DNA of 64,000 bases from NCBI RefSeq assembly GCF_011839805.1, contig NZ_VWPY01000016.1, forward strand, positions 1 to 64,000, given 5' to 3'. This DNA comes from Kineococcus rubinsiae. Lineage in GTDB: Bacteria; Actinomycetota; Actinomycetes; Actinomycetales; Kineococcaceae. The notes below the pieces were generated by a model. The model had not been told where the DNA came from. It worked only from the letters and a program-made list of their open reading frames with translations, and made no database searches. The position numbers were made by a program, and so were the translations under genes. This document shows, one piece after another, positions 7,749 through 15,848 of the stretch. Position 1 is the stretch's first letter; the number at the start of each line of letters is the position of its first letter.

Positions 7749-8761
7749 TGTTCGAGAAGGGCAACGCTTCGTTCAACTTCAGCATGGACGACGCCGTGCA
7801 GATGATGAACGCCCGAGACCTCGTCCCGAAGAAGATCCTCCAGCTCATCGAGAAGGACGAGCGGATCGCCTACCTCAACTCCGACGCCATGCCGGAGGGG
7901 TCCAACGTCCGCGCGGTGTCCGAGCGACTGCCCGACCGCGTCACCGACGTCGGCATCGCGGAGATGAACCTCGTGGGCATCTCCGCGGGCATGGCCCTCG
8001 CGGGGAAGATCCCCTTCGCGAACGCGTTCGGGCCCTTCCTCTCGCTGCGGGCCGTCGACCAGATCCACACGGACGTCGCCTACCAGAACCTCCCCGTCCG
8101 GCTCATCGCCACCCACGGAGGGACGACCCCCGGTGGAGGCCCCACGCACTACGCCATCTGCGACTTCGCGATCATGAACTCGATCCCGAACATGACCGTG
8201 ATCGCGCCCTCCGACGCGAACCAGTCGGTCAAGGTCATCGAGGCGTCCGTCGACTACCCGGGGCCGATCTTCATGCGCATCGCGCGCGGTGATGAGCCCC
8301 AGGTCTACCCGGACGGGGCCGACTACGACTTCGAGATCGGGAAGTCCATCCGTGTCCGCGAGGGTGTGGACGCGACGATCATCGGCGCCGGAGTCGGCGT
8401 CTGGCTGGGCCTGCAGGCTTCGCTGCGCCTGGAGCAGGAGGGCTTCAGCGTCCGCGTGATCGACATGCACACCATCAAGCCGCTCGACCGCGAGGCCGTC
8501 GTGGCTGCGGCACGCGAGACCGGTCACATCGTGACCGTCGAGGACCACAACATCGAGGGAGGTCTCGGAACCCTCGTCGCGGCCGCCATCGCCGAGGCCG
8601 GAGTCGCCGTGAAGCTGAAGAAGCTCGGGGTCCCCGACGAGTTCGCCCTGCTGGGCAACCCGGACTCGATCTACCCGGAGTACGGCTACGACGTCGAAGG
8701 GGTCACGAACACCACGCGCGCCCTGATCAGTCCTGACGCGCCCGCCGGGGCGCAGGGGTGA
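7748..8761 (+). CDS. transketolase C-terminal (pyrimidine-binding) subunit
   Basis: This 337-residue protein forms the second half of the split enzyme. It has the pyrimidine-binding domain with the catalytic Glu in GIAEMNLVGISAGMAL, a THGGTTPGGGPTHYAICD loop and a C-terminal transketolase domain (VRVIDMHTIKPLD, then IVTVEDHNIEGGLG). Its ATG overlaps the previous stop (TGATG), which implies translational coupling and equal amounts of the two subunits. It transfers a two-carbon ketol unit with TPP in the cytoplasm. The donor ketose is unknown. Confidence 0.9.
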   Translation: MFEKGNASFNFSMDDAVQMMNARDLVPKKILQLIEKDERIAYLNSDAMPEGSNVRAVSERLPDRVTDVGIAEMNLVGISAGMALAGKIPFANAFGPFLSLRAVDQIHTDVAYQNLPVRLIATHGGTTPGGGPTHYAICDFAIMNSIPNMTVIAPSDANQSVKVIEASVDYPGPIFMRIARGDEPQVYPDGADYDFEIGKSIRVREGVDATIIGAGVGVWLGLQASLRLEQEGFSVRVIDMHTIKPLDREAVVAAARETGHIVTVEDHNIEGGLGTLVAAAIAEAGVAVKLKKLGVPDEFALLGNPDSIYPEYGYDVEGVTNTTRALISPDAPAGAQG

Positions 8762-8766
8762 CGCGT

Positions 8767-8830
8767 CGCCGTGCCCGCCCGCTCCGACGCAGGGACGTCG
8801 CCGCGGGACCGGGCACGGCGATGCATCGCC
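8767..8830. repeat. 11-bp inverted repeat between transketolase and phosphofructokinase
   Basis: CGCCGTGCCCG (8767-8777) is mirrored exactly by CGGGCACGGCG (8820-8830) across a 42-base GC-rich spacer. A perfect 12-bp palindrome GCGATGCATCGC (8828-8839) abuts it. The whole lies in the 126-base gap before the phosphofructokinase. It could be an attenuator, a processing site or a protein-binding site. Confidence 0.4.
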
Positions 8831-8887
8831 CACCGCACTGGGTCGAGCCCATCGGGCCCACTCGCCCATGCTCCTCGAGAGGTCTCC

Positions 8888-9916
8888 ATGCGCATCGGTC
8901 TGCTGACGTCCGGCGGTGACTGCCCGGGGCTGAACGCCGTCATCAGAGGGGCGGTCCTGGCCGGAACACGTGCTCACGACAACGACTTCGTCGGCTTCAA
9001 GTACGGTTGGAAGGGTGTCCTGGAAGCAGACCTGGTGGCGCTCGACCGCCTCAGCGTCCGCGGCATCTCCAAGCAGGGCGGCACCATCCTCGGCTCCTCG
9101 CGCACCAACCCGTTCGAGGGACCGCGCGGTGGTGCGGCGAACGTCGCGAAGGTCCTCCACGACCACCAGGTCGACGGCATCATCGCCATCGGCGGAGAAG
9201 GGACGCTCACCGCCGCCCGTCGACTCGCCGATGCCGGCCTGCCCGTGCTCGGTGTCCCCAAGACGATCGACAACGACCTCGCCGCGACCGACTACTCCTT
9301 CGGCTTCGACACCGCCGTGGAGATCGCCACCGAGGCCATCGACCGCATCCGCACGACTGCCGAGTCCCACCAGCGGTGCATCGTCGTGGAAGTGATGGGT
9401 CGCCATGCGGGGTGGATCGCCCTGCACTCGGGGATGGCGGCCGGCGCCCACGCCATCCTCATCCCCGAGCAGTCCGTGGGCCTCGGTGAGATCTGCACCT
9501 GGGTCGAGATGGTCAGGGACCGCGGCAGAGCTCCGGTCATCGTCGTCGCCGAAGGCTTCGTGCTCGAAGGTGCGGCCGAAGCGCACTCTCACAAGGGTCT
9601 CGACGCGTTCAACCGCCCTCGGTTGGGAGGGATCGCCGACCATCTCGCCCCGCTCATCCAGATGAAGACCGGCATCGAATCGCGAGCCACCACGCTCGGT
9701 TTCAGTCAGCGCGGAGGTGTGCCCAGCGCTTACGACCGCGTCTTCGCCACCCGGCTGGGGATGGCCGCCGCGGGTGCTGCCGCGAAGGGCCGGTGGGGAA
9801 GCATGGTGGCTCTGAGGGGCACGGACATCGTCTCGGTCAGCATCGCCGATGCCACCAACGCATTGAACCGCGTGCCCCAGGCACGCTACGACGAGGCGGC
9901 GCTCCTCTTCGGCTGA
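8888..9916 (+). CDS. pfkA: 6-phosphofructokinase (actinobacterial PfkA group)
   Basis: This 342-residue enzyme has the canonical PFK elements: LTSGGDCPGLNAVIRG at the N-terminus, GGEGT near residue 103, PKTIDNDL with the catalytic Asp, MGRHAGWIA and AEGF. It phosphorylates fructose 6-phosphate or a related ketose phosphate such as sedoheptulose 7-phosphate. The Gly after GGE is the residue found in ATP-dependent forms (Asp in PPi-dependent ones), but the Lys in PKTIDND is the PPi-type residue; actinobacterial ATP enzymes are known to combine them. The start ATG 8888 gives the standard MRIGLLTSGGD beginning. It follows the transketolase on the same strand. Confidence 0.92.
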   Translation: MRIGLLTSGGDCPGLNAVIRGAVLAGTRAHDNDFVGFKYGWKGVLEADLVALDRLSVRGISKQGGTILGSSRTNPFEGPRGGAANVAKVLHDHQVDGIIAIGGEGTLTAARRLADAGLPVLGVPKTIDNDLAATDYSFGFDTAVEIATEAIDRIRTTAESHQRCIVVEVMGRHAGWIALHSGMAAGAHAILIPEQSVGLGEICTWVEMVRDRGRAPVIVVAEGFVLEGAAEAHSHKGLDAFNRPRLGGIADHLAPLIQMKTGIESRATTLGFSQRGGVPSAYDRVFATRLGMAAAGAAAKGRWGSMVALRGTDIVSVSIADATNALNRVPQARYDEAALLFG

Positions 9917-9920
9917 CGCC

Positions 9921-10066
9921 GAGGTCGTCACACTTCCCCTGCGCCGCGACGTCGAGCTCGTCGTCTCGGCCCTGGCGACCATCGAGCGATTGACCTCCTC
10001 GCTGGATCTCTCGAACTCCTGAAGGGCAACCGCATGAAGATCCTGGTCGACACGTCGGTGCGGTGA
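9921..10066 (+). pseudogene. decayed toxin-antitoxin-like remnant (VapC-type N-terminus)
   Basis: A coding-like stretch, open in frame from about 9921, ends at TGA 10020-10022 (VVSALATIERLTSSLDLSNS). After AAGGG, ATG 10034 begins MKILVDTSVR and stops at once at TGA 10064-10066. MKILVDTSVW is the standard start of PIN-domain VapC toxins, including the first metal-binding Asp. The geometry (antitoxin tail, short gap, toxin start) is that of a vapBC pair from which nearly all the toxin gene has been lost. The upstream part is too short to assign on its own. Confidence 0.45.
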
Positions 10067-10114
10067 GGTCAGCGCCGTCCGTCGGTTGTTCTGGCTGACC
10101 TCCCCGGCGGGCCG

Positions 10115-11038
10115 TCAGCGGCGCAGCTGCCGCCTCGTGCGCTCCTCGAGGAGCTTCACGGCGAGCAGCTCGCCGGGCTGCGGCCCGTACCGCTCCAGCG
10201 CGGCGCGGTGCAGCTGCGCCGACGCGTCGAGCACGGGGGTCGGGACCTCCGTCGCCCGGCTCATCGTGTCGACGGTGTCGAGCTCCTCCACGACCCGGTC
10301 GATCCCGAAGGTCGTCAGGTAGTCGCCGTCGAGGAGCCGGCCGAGGTGATCGTCGAGGAACCGGCTCCCCCCGGCGCTGTCCCGGAGCAGGCCGTGCAGA
10401 GCGGGAGCAGTGAGGCCCAGCCCCTGCCCGACGAGCATCGCCTCCGCCGCGGCGACGGCGTTGGCGAACCAGAGCGCGTTGGCGAGGAGCTTGACGGTCT
10501 GACCGTCCTCGGCCCGGGCACCCGCCCGCCGGACACCGCCCGGGCGCGCCAGCGTCCGCAGGACCGGCAGCGCCCGCTCGACGGCGGCGTCGTTCCCGCT
10601 GACGAAGAAGCTGAGGTCGCCGGCCGTGGCCTCGGCCACCGAACCACCCATCGGGGCGGACACGACCGCGGTGCCGCGTCGGCTCGCCTCCTCGGCGAGC
10701 CCGCGCGTGACGGCGGGATCGCCCGAGGTGAGGTCGAGCCACAGCGCACCGGGGCGCAGCGCCGGCAGCGCCTCGCGGAGGCAGGTGCTGAGCTCACCCG
10801 GTCCGGGCAGGACCGTCACCAGGACGTCGGAGGACGCGGCGAGAGCGCGCACCGAGGGTCGCCACCGGACGCCGGCCACGGCGCCCTCCCGGGTGGGATC
10901 GGTGTCGAAGGCGCCGACGGTGAACCGGTGGCTGAGCCGCTCCGCGATGGGCGTCCCCATCCGCCCGAGCCCCACCAGCCCGAGCACGGGACGGTCGTCG
11001 CGAGTTCCAGGGTCGGACACGGCGGCACTGTCGCACAC
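10115..11038 (-). CDS. NAD(P)-dependent beta-hydroxyacid dehydrogenase (3-hydroxyisobutyrate dehydrogenase family)
   Basis: This is a 307-residue enzyme with an N-terminal Rossmann domain (LGLVGLGRMGTPIAERL), the substrate loop (VVSAPMGGSVAEATAGDLSF, which corresponds to the family DAPVSGG segment), and the catalytic Lys region (GQTVKLLANALWFANAVA). A helical C-terminal domain follows. Members oxidise small beta-hydroxyacids or act as imine reductases. A start at GTG 11020 (VSDPGT) is an alternative, since GACAGT lies six bases before it. It is monocistronic. Confidence 0.85.
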   Translation of the reverse strand: MCDSAAVSDPGTRDDRPVLGLVGLGRMGTPIAERLSHRFTVGAFDTDPTREGAVAGVRWRPSVRALAASSDVLVTVLPGPGELSTCLREALPALRPGALWLDLTSGDPAVTRGLAEEASRRGTAVVSAPMGGSVAEATAGDLSFFVSGNDAAVERALPVLRTLARPGGVRRAGARAEDGQTVKLLANALWFANAVAAAEAMLVGQGLGLTAPALHGLLRDSAGGSRFLDDHLGRLLDGDYLTTFGIDRVVEELDTVDTMSRATEVPTPVLDASAQLHRAALERYGPQPGELLAVKLLEERTRRQLRR

Positions 11039-11293
11039 GCGCCGCCGCGTCGTCAGATCGGCTGCGCCGGTGGGTGTCCGCTGAGGATCCCGCGGTGAAG
11101 GTGCTCGGGAGGTAGCGCGCCGGGTCGAGGCCGGTCACGTGCGGGAGCTCGTCGCCCTGCGGATCTCCTGTCACCGGCTGCCGGCAGATGACGACCAGCC
11201 GCCCGGATCGCGGCACGAGCGGCGGTCGGCAGTCGCGATGTCCTCCTCGTACGACTCCGCGCGCCGCCCGGCGGCCCCGCCAGGGGAGGCGAG

Positions 11294-11986
11294 GTGGTGG
11301 CCGCCGGGTCTGGTCGCCGTGCCGGTCGGGCTGTCATCCTCGTCGTCGTGCAGCATGCGTTCGGAGTGCCGGTTCCGGAGAACCTGACCGAGATGTGCGC
11401 CGCTGGGGCCAGCGCGGTGCTGGTCTACGACGCTCAGGTCGGCATCTTCGCCCACGTCCGGGAGCGCGAGACGCTCACCGGGCGCATCGGCGCGGTGCTG
11501 ACCGCCGCCCGAGCCGCCGCGGTCCCGGTGCTGTACGTGCGGCACGTGTCGTTGCCGCCGTCGCACCTGGGGGTGGCCGGGCTGCGCACGGCGATGGCCT
11601 GGCAGCGGGTGCCGCAGGCCGGCGACGTCGTGGCTCCCTTCCCGCCGGCGGCGCCGCAGACGCAGCTGGTCGCCGAGCTCACCCCGGTCGGGGCCGAGCC
11701 GGTGTTCGACAAGCTCGGCATGTCGGCGTTCGTGGGCACACCTCTGGAGGCGGTGCTGCGGGACCGGGGGGTGAGGACCCTGGTGCTCGTGGGGGCGGTG
11801 CTGGAGATCGGCATCGAGCCCACGGCCCGGCACGCCGCCGACCTCGGGTTCCTGCCGGTCGTGGTGCAGGACGCCTGCGGGGTGGTGGACGCCGAGGCGG
11901 CCCAGCGCTCGGTGCAGGCGCTGGACTACACCTTGAGCTGCTACCGCGGCACGGCCGCTCAGGTCGTGGCTGCCTTCGGCGGCTGA
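11294..11986 (+). CDS. isochorismatase-family hydrolase, non-cysteine type
   Basis: This 230-residue protein has the isochorismatase fold: VLVYDAQVGIF with the catalytic Asp, then PVFDKLGMSAFVGTPLEAVL with the conserved Lys. The segment where cysteine hydrolases carry a nucleophilic Cys reads LVLVGAVLEIGIEPTARHAA, with no Cys. This matches a known branch with an EIGIE signature. GTG 11294 has GGGGAGG four bases upstream; homologue-like sequence begins nearer GTG 11366, so the true N-terminus could be shorter. It could hydrolyse a vinyl ether or act in nicotinamide-like chemistry; substrate unknown. Confidence 0.78.
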   Translation: MVAAGSGRRAGRAVILVVVQHAFGVPVPENLTEMCAAGASAVLVYDAQVGIFAHVRERETLTGRIGAVLTAARAAAVPVLYVRHVSLPPSHLGVAGLRTAMAWQRVPQAGDVVAPFPPAAPQTQLVAELTPVGAEPVFDKLGMSAFVGTPLEAVLRDRGVRTLVLVGAVLEIGIEPTARHAADLGFLPVVVQDACGVVDAEAAQRSVQALDYTLSCYRGTAAQVVAAFGG

Positions 11987-12241
11987 GCGGACCCCCCGGG
12001 CCAGGACGGGCCCAGCCCTGCTCGCCCTGAGGACAGGGTTCCCGCGCCGAGAACGGGGTCCCCCTGACCGCGGGACGCCGGAGGCCTCGGCGACGGGTCT
12101 GCTCGTCCCCGAGGGTTTCGACCTGGCGGACGCCCCGGCGTGCGAGGACCGGGTCGGTGTGGGCGAGAACCTGGCGTCGGCGGACGGGGCCGTCGGCGGT
12201 TCCTGACGAAGGAGCACCGGCAGGCCCGACCCGGTTCCTCC

Positions 12242-12907
12242 TCAGTCGTCCAGCAGGCCGAGCTCGTGGACGAGCACCACGGCCTGGACCCGGTCGCGCA
12301 GCGCCAGCTTGGTCAGGACGTGGGAGACGTGCGTCTTGACGGTCTGCTCGCCGATGAAGCAGGCGGTGGCGATCTCGGCGTTGGACAACCCGCGGCCCAC
12401 CTGCAGCAGCACCTCGTGCTCGCGGGCGGTGAGCGTGCTCAGCGCCGGCGGTGGCGGGCGTCGCCCGAGGTGGGCGGAACCCAGGCCGGCGGCGAAGCGC
12501 TGGGCGAGGCGACGCGTCACCGACGGGTCGATGAGGGCGTCACCCCGGGCGGCGACCCGGATCGCGGCCAGCAGTTCGACGGTCGGCATCCCCTTCAGGC
12601 AGAAACCGCTGACGCCCGCCTGCAGCCCCCGGTGCAGGTACGTGTCGTCGTCGTAGGTCGTCAGCAGGATGATCCGCGTCCGCACCCCCTGCGCGAGCAG
12701 CGTCTCCGCCGCCTCGAGCCCGTCCATCGCGGGCATGCGCACGTCGAGCACGGCGACGTCGGGCACCAGCCGGGTGACGGCCTCGACCGCAGACCGTCCG
12801 TCCCCGACGTCGGCGACGCACTCGAGGTCCGGCTGGGTCTCGACCGCCGCGCGGAACCCGCTGCGGAACAGGTCGTGGTCGTCGGCCAGGACGACGCGGA
12901 TGGTCAC
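12242..12907 (-). CDS. NarL/LuxR-type response regulator
   Basis: This 221-residue regulator has a receiver domain (VVLADDHDLFRSGF with the acidic pocket, phospho-acceptor Asp in VAVLDVRMPAMDGLEA, conserved Thr in LLTTYDDD and a Lys in FCLKGMP) and a C-terminal LuxR helix-turn-helix (LTAREHEVLLQVGRGLSNAEI). Its GTG overlaps the stop of the upstream histidine kinase by four bases, so the two form a coupled pair. It probably activates genes after phosphorylation by that kinase. The 255-base gap on its 3' side holds nothing I can support. Confidence 0.93.
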   Translation of the reverse strand: MTIRVVLADDHDLFRSGFRAAVETQPDLECVADVGDGRSAVEAVTRLVPDVAVLDVRMPAMDGLEAAETLLAQGVRTRIILLTTYDDDTYLHRGLQAGVSGFCLKGMPTVELLAAIRVAARGDALIDPSVTRRLAQRFAAGLGSAHLGRRPPPPALSTLTAREHEVLLQVGRGLSNAEIATACFIGEQTVKTHVSHVLTKLALRDRVQAVVLVHELGLLDD

Positions 12908-14178
12908 GGTGCCTCCAGCGGGAGGGTCGCCCGGGTGGACCAGGTGCGGCCGTCGGCCGCCGGACCGCTCGTGCAGGTCCCGCCGAAGACCTCGGCGCGT
13001 CGCCGGATCCCCGCCAGCCCGTAACCGCCCCCGGGTGTTCCCGCGGGGGCCGCGGCGATCGGGTTGACCCCGACGACCACCAGCGCGCGGGATTCCTGCC
13101 GCACCGTGAGGTCGAGTTCCCCCCGCCCGTGGCGCAGGGCGTTGGTGAGCACCTCCTGGACGATGCGGTAGGCCGCCAGCTGCACGGACTGCGGGAGGTG
13201 CCCGGCGTCCAGACCCGCCACCTCGCAGGTCACGTCGAGGCCGGCGCGCCGACTCCCCGCGAGGAGTTCGTCGAGGTCGGCGAGACCGGGCTGGCGAGCG
13301 CCGTCCGCGTTCTCGCCGGCCAGCAGGTCCAGCATGCGCCGCAGGTCGCTCATGGCCGAACCGCTGGACGTCTCGACGTGGTCGAGGGCGCGCGCGGCCA
13401 GGTCGTTCCCACGCCGGGGTGAACCGGTGGAGTCCGGCGTGGTGAGGGCGAGACGCCCTGCGGCGGCGTGCATCCCGATCGCGCTGACGTGGTGGGAGAT
13501 CGTGTCGTGCAGGTCGCGGGCGATCGCCCCGCGCTCGGCGGTCAGGGCGCGGCTCAGGTCCTCCTGCGCCCGGCGGCGCTCGTCGGCGGCGGCGCGCTCG
13601 ACCTCCTCGATGTGACCGGCCCGTCCGGTGGTGTAGCGCCCCATCAGCCACGGCAGGGCGGTGTTCGCCACCGTGGTCACCACGGCGACCGCCACGGCAG
13701 CCGTCACCGGTCCACCACCCGGACCCCGGCCCTGCACGAGCTGGGTCCCCGTCATCCCCAGCGCCAGCGCCGCGAGGGCCACCCACGAGGCGCGCCCCGT
13801 CACCCACGCACCGGCGCGGTAGCCGGCCACGACCAGGCCGGTGGAGTTCCCGGTGCCGAGGTCCTGGACGCCGCTGGCCTGCCACAGGAGGAGGGCCGTG
13901 GCGCAGCGCACGACGCCGTGGACCACCGCGACCGCACCCGCCGTGCGGGCCGGCAGCGCGAGCGCGAGGTCGGCCAGCAGGACCGCCGCGGCAGCGATCC
14001 ACGTCAGCGGGGAGGAGAGCGCTCCCGACCCGGGGACCGACGAGATCGCCAGCCCGAACAGGACCCCGTCGCCCGCGGTGCACAGCGCGGCGATGAGGAG
14101 GGACTGCCGGCGCAGCCCGGTGTCCTCGTCGGTGCCCGCGGTGCGGACCTCGCCCGCGACCTCGTCGTGCAGCGTCAT
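12904..14178 (-). CDS. membrane sensor histidine kinase (HisKA_3/DesK type)
   Basis: This 424-residue kinase has about six hydrophobic segments in its first 190 residues and no large extracellular loop. A cytoplasmic helix follows, then the dimerisation/phosphoacceptor motif ERGAIARDLHDTISHHVSAI with the phosphorylated His. The ATPase domain has VQEVLTNALRHG and GGGYGLAGIRRR. ATG 14178 has GGAGGAGG seven bases upstream. It partners the response regulator that it overlaps. The sensor region resembles other actinobacterial DUF-type membrane sensors whose stimulus is unknown. It lies next to a secreted peptidase-like gene, which could be a target. Confidence 0.92.
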   Translation of the reverse strand: MTLHDEVAGEVRTAGTDEDTGLRRQSLLIAALCTAGDGVLFGLAISSVPGSGALSSPLTWIAAAAVLLADLALALPARTAGAVAVVHGVVRCATALLLWQASGVQDLGTGNSTGLVVAGYRAGAWVTGRASWVALAALALGMTGTQLVQGRGPGGGPVTAAVAVAVVTTVANTALPWLMGRYTTGRAGHIEEVERAAADERRRAQEDLSRALTAERGAIARDLHDTISHHVSAIGMHAAAGRLALTTPDSTGSPRRGNDLAARALDHVETSSGSAMSDLRRMLDLLAGENADGARQPGLADLDELLAGSRRAGLDVTCEVAGLDAGHLPQSVQLAAYRIVQEVLTNALRHGRGELDLTVRQESRALVVVGVNPIAAAPAGTPGGGYGLAGIRRRAEVFGGTCTSGPAADGRTWSTRATLPLEAP

Positions 14179-14248
14179 CGCCGGTCCTCCTCCCGCGCTC
14201 GTCCCGTGCCCATCCTGTCGTGTCCGTTCCACCGACCCGGGTGCGGAC

Positions 14249-15775
14249 TCACACGTGCCCGGCGGCGATGAAGGAAAGGATCCGGGTCAGGCCCTCGGGT
14301 GTGGTCGCGGGGGTGTGCCCGGCGCCGGGGACCTCGACGAACGTCGCGTCCGGGAACTGCGCGGCCGCCTGCCGGCCCGAGGCGCTGGGGGTGTTGGCGT
14401 CGAGGTCGCCGTTCAGGACGAGGACGGGGACGTCGGGGAGTTCGGTGCCCCGGGCGAAGGGGACCTCGGCGGTGGGGTCGTCGGGCCAGGCGAGGCACGC
14501 ACCGTTGTCGTAGTCGGCGCGGGTGGTCCACGCCGAGGCGCTGAACGGGGCGAACTCCTCCTCCTGCAGGTCCGCCTGCGTCGCGTCGTAGGTCTGCTCG
14601 CGCTCGGCGGGGCTGTCGGAGTAGTCGAAGGAGCGCAGGTAGTCGTGGCACGTGGTGGCCCAGCTCTGCGCGACCGACACCACCTCCGCGCCGGAGGACG
14701 CGATCTCGGCGGTGGCGGTCAGGCTGGCCGTCACGAACTCCCGCAGCGGCGCCAGGTCGCCCGTCCGGGCGGAGGCGGCGGCACCCGCCAGCGCCTGAAG
14801 CCCCTCGGGATCGGGGACGCTGGAGAAGACGCGCCCGGCCACCGAGGCGAGCCGCCACTCGTCCAGGACGACGTGGTGGGCGGCGCCCTCGAAGGGGACG
14901 TCCACGGACTCGGGGTGGGTGCGCAGCTGCGTTGCGAGGGAGGCGAGGTCGGCCAGCACGACGTCCCCCGAGCACGAGCCGAGGTTCTCGCAGGTCAGTT
15001 CCACGGCGCGGCGGAACGCGGCGGCCCCCACGGCGCCCGTGGGGTCGTCGTTGACCGAGTAGGCCCCGGCCAGGCTGAGGGTGCGCACGTGCTCGGGGTG
15101 GCGCTGCGCGTAGACGGGCATCAGGTAGGTGCCGTAGGAGAGACCCAGCAGGTCGAGGTCGTCGATGCCGAGGCTCGCGCGGACCGCGTCGACGTCGTCG
15201 GCGACGGCGTTGGTGCCGTAGTCGCCCACCCGGTCGCCGAGCTGCTCCCCGCAGGCCCCGATCGCCGCGCGCTGCTGCGCCAGGGTTCCGAACGTGTCGT
15301 CGGGCCCCTCCAGTGCGGCGCAGGTGATCGCGTCGGAGCGGCCCACCCCGCGGGGGTCGATCAGCAAGACGTCGCGCCGGTCCACCAGCGGCTGCAGGGC
15401 CTCGGTGAACAGGGCCCCGGTGGCGTCGATGGCGGAGGTCCCGGGGCCGCCGGGGTTGGGGACGATCGTGCCCAGGCCGGGGCGGGTGGTGTCGGTGCGG
15501 GGGACCAGGGCGAAGGCGACGCGGGTGCTCGCCGAGCCCGGGTCGCTGCGGTCCAGAGGCACGGTCACCGTCCCGCACACCGCGGTGGGCAGGGAGGGCA
15601 GGTCGGCACAGGATGCGAGGGCGGCCACGGTGGACGCCGGAGCCGTGGTCGCGGCCGTGGCGGGCCGGTCCGCTGCCGGGGCGGCCGGGTCCCCGTCCCC
15701 TCCGTCCCCGGCGCAGGAGGCGATCAGCGTCGCCGTCATCGTGGTGGCGAGCAGGAGGGGCAGGAGCTTCTTCAC
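14249..15775 (-). CDS. secreted alpha/beta-hydrolase lipoprotein (tripeptidyl aminopeptidase-like)
   Basis: This 508-residue enzyme begins with a lipoprotein signal (KKLLPLLLATT, lipobox IASC near residue 21) followed by a Gly/Ala/Asp linker. The hydrolase core has NPGGPG (oxyanion/entrance), LIDPRGVGRSD, the nucleophile elbow LGLSYGTY, an acid in LNGDLDANTP and the His in GAGHTP. This set matches the Streptomyces tripeptidyl aminopeptidase/S33-type exopeptidases. Four or more Cys residues suggest disulfides. It is probably anchored to the outer face of the membrane. GTG 15775 gives a correct signal peptide. Confidence 0.88.
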   Translation of the reverse strand: MKKLLPLLLATTMTATLIASCAGDGGDGDPAAPAADRPATAATTAPASTVAALASCADLPSLPTAVCGTVTVPLDRSDPGSASTRVAFALVPRTDTTRPGLGTIVPNPGGPGTSAIDATGALFTEALQPLVDRRDVLLIDPRGVGRSDAITCAALEGPDDTFGTLAQQRAAIGACGEQLGDRVGDYGTNAVADDVDAVRASLGIDDLDLLGLSYGTYLMPVYAQRHPEHVRTLSLAGAYSVNDDPTGAVGAAAFRRAVELTCENLGSCSGDVVLADLASLATQLRTHPESVDVPFEGAAHHVVLDEWRLASVAGRVFSSVPDPEGLQALAGAAASARTGDLAPLREFVTASLTATAEIASSGAEVVSVAQSWATTCHDYLRSFDYSDSPAEREQTYDATQADLQEEEFAPFSASAWTTRADYDNGACLAWPDDPTAEVPFARGTELPDVPVLVLNGDLDANTPSASGRQAAAQFPDATFVEVPGAGHTPATTPEGLTRILSFIAAGHV

Positions 15776-15848
15776 GGGGGTTCGTCCGTCCGGTGGAGGG
15801 GTGTTTCCGGTCGCCTCCGAACCTAGGAACCGGCCCCCCTCGCGGACG

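Noticed and set aside
7220-9982. 920-codon open frame on the minus strand
   Set aside because: It runs antisense to the well-supported transketolase and phosphofructokinase genes, has no recognisable domain, and is explained by GC-rich third positions that remove stops on the other strand.
10067-10100. GGTCAGC/GCTGACC inverted repeat after the VapC-like remnant
   Set aside because: A 7-bp stem with a 20-base loop and no T-run is too weak for a terminator call and is not duplicated to suggest an insertion-sequence end.
11987-12206. Coding-like stretch ending FDLADAPACED...GGS at TGA 12204-12206
   Set aside because: It is open and plausible in codon use, but there is no start with a ribosome site and no family match; it may be a remnant but cannot be supported.
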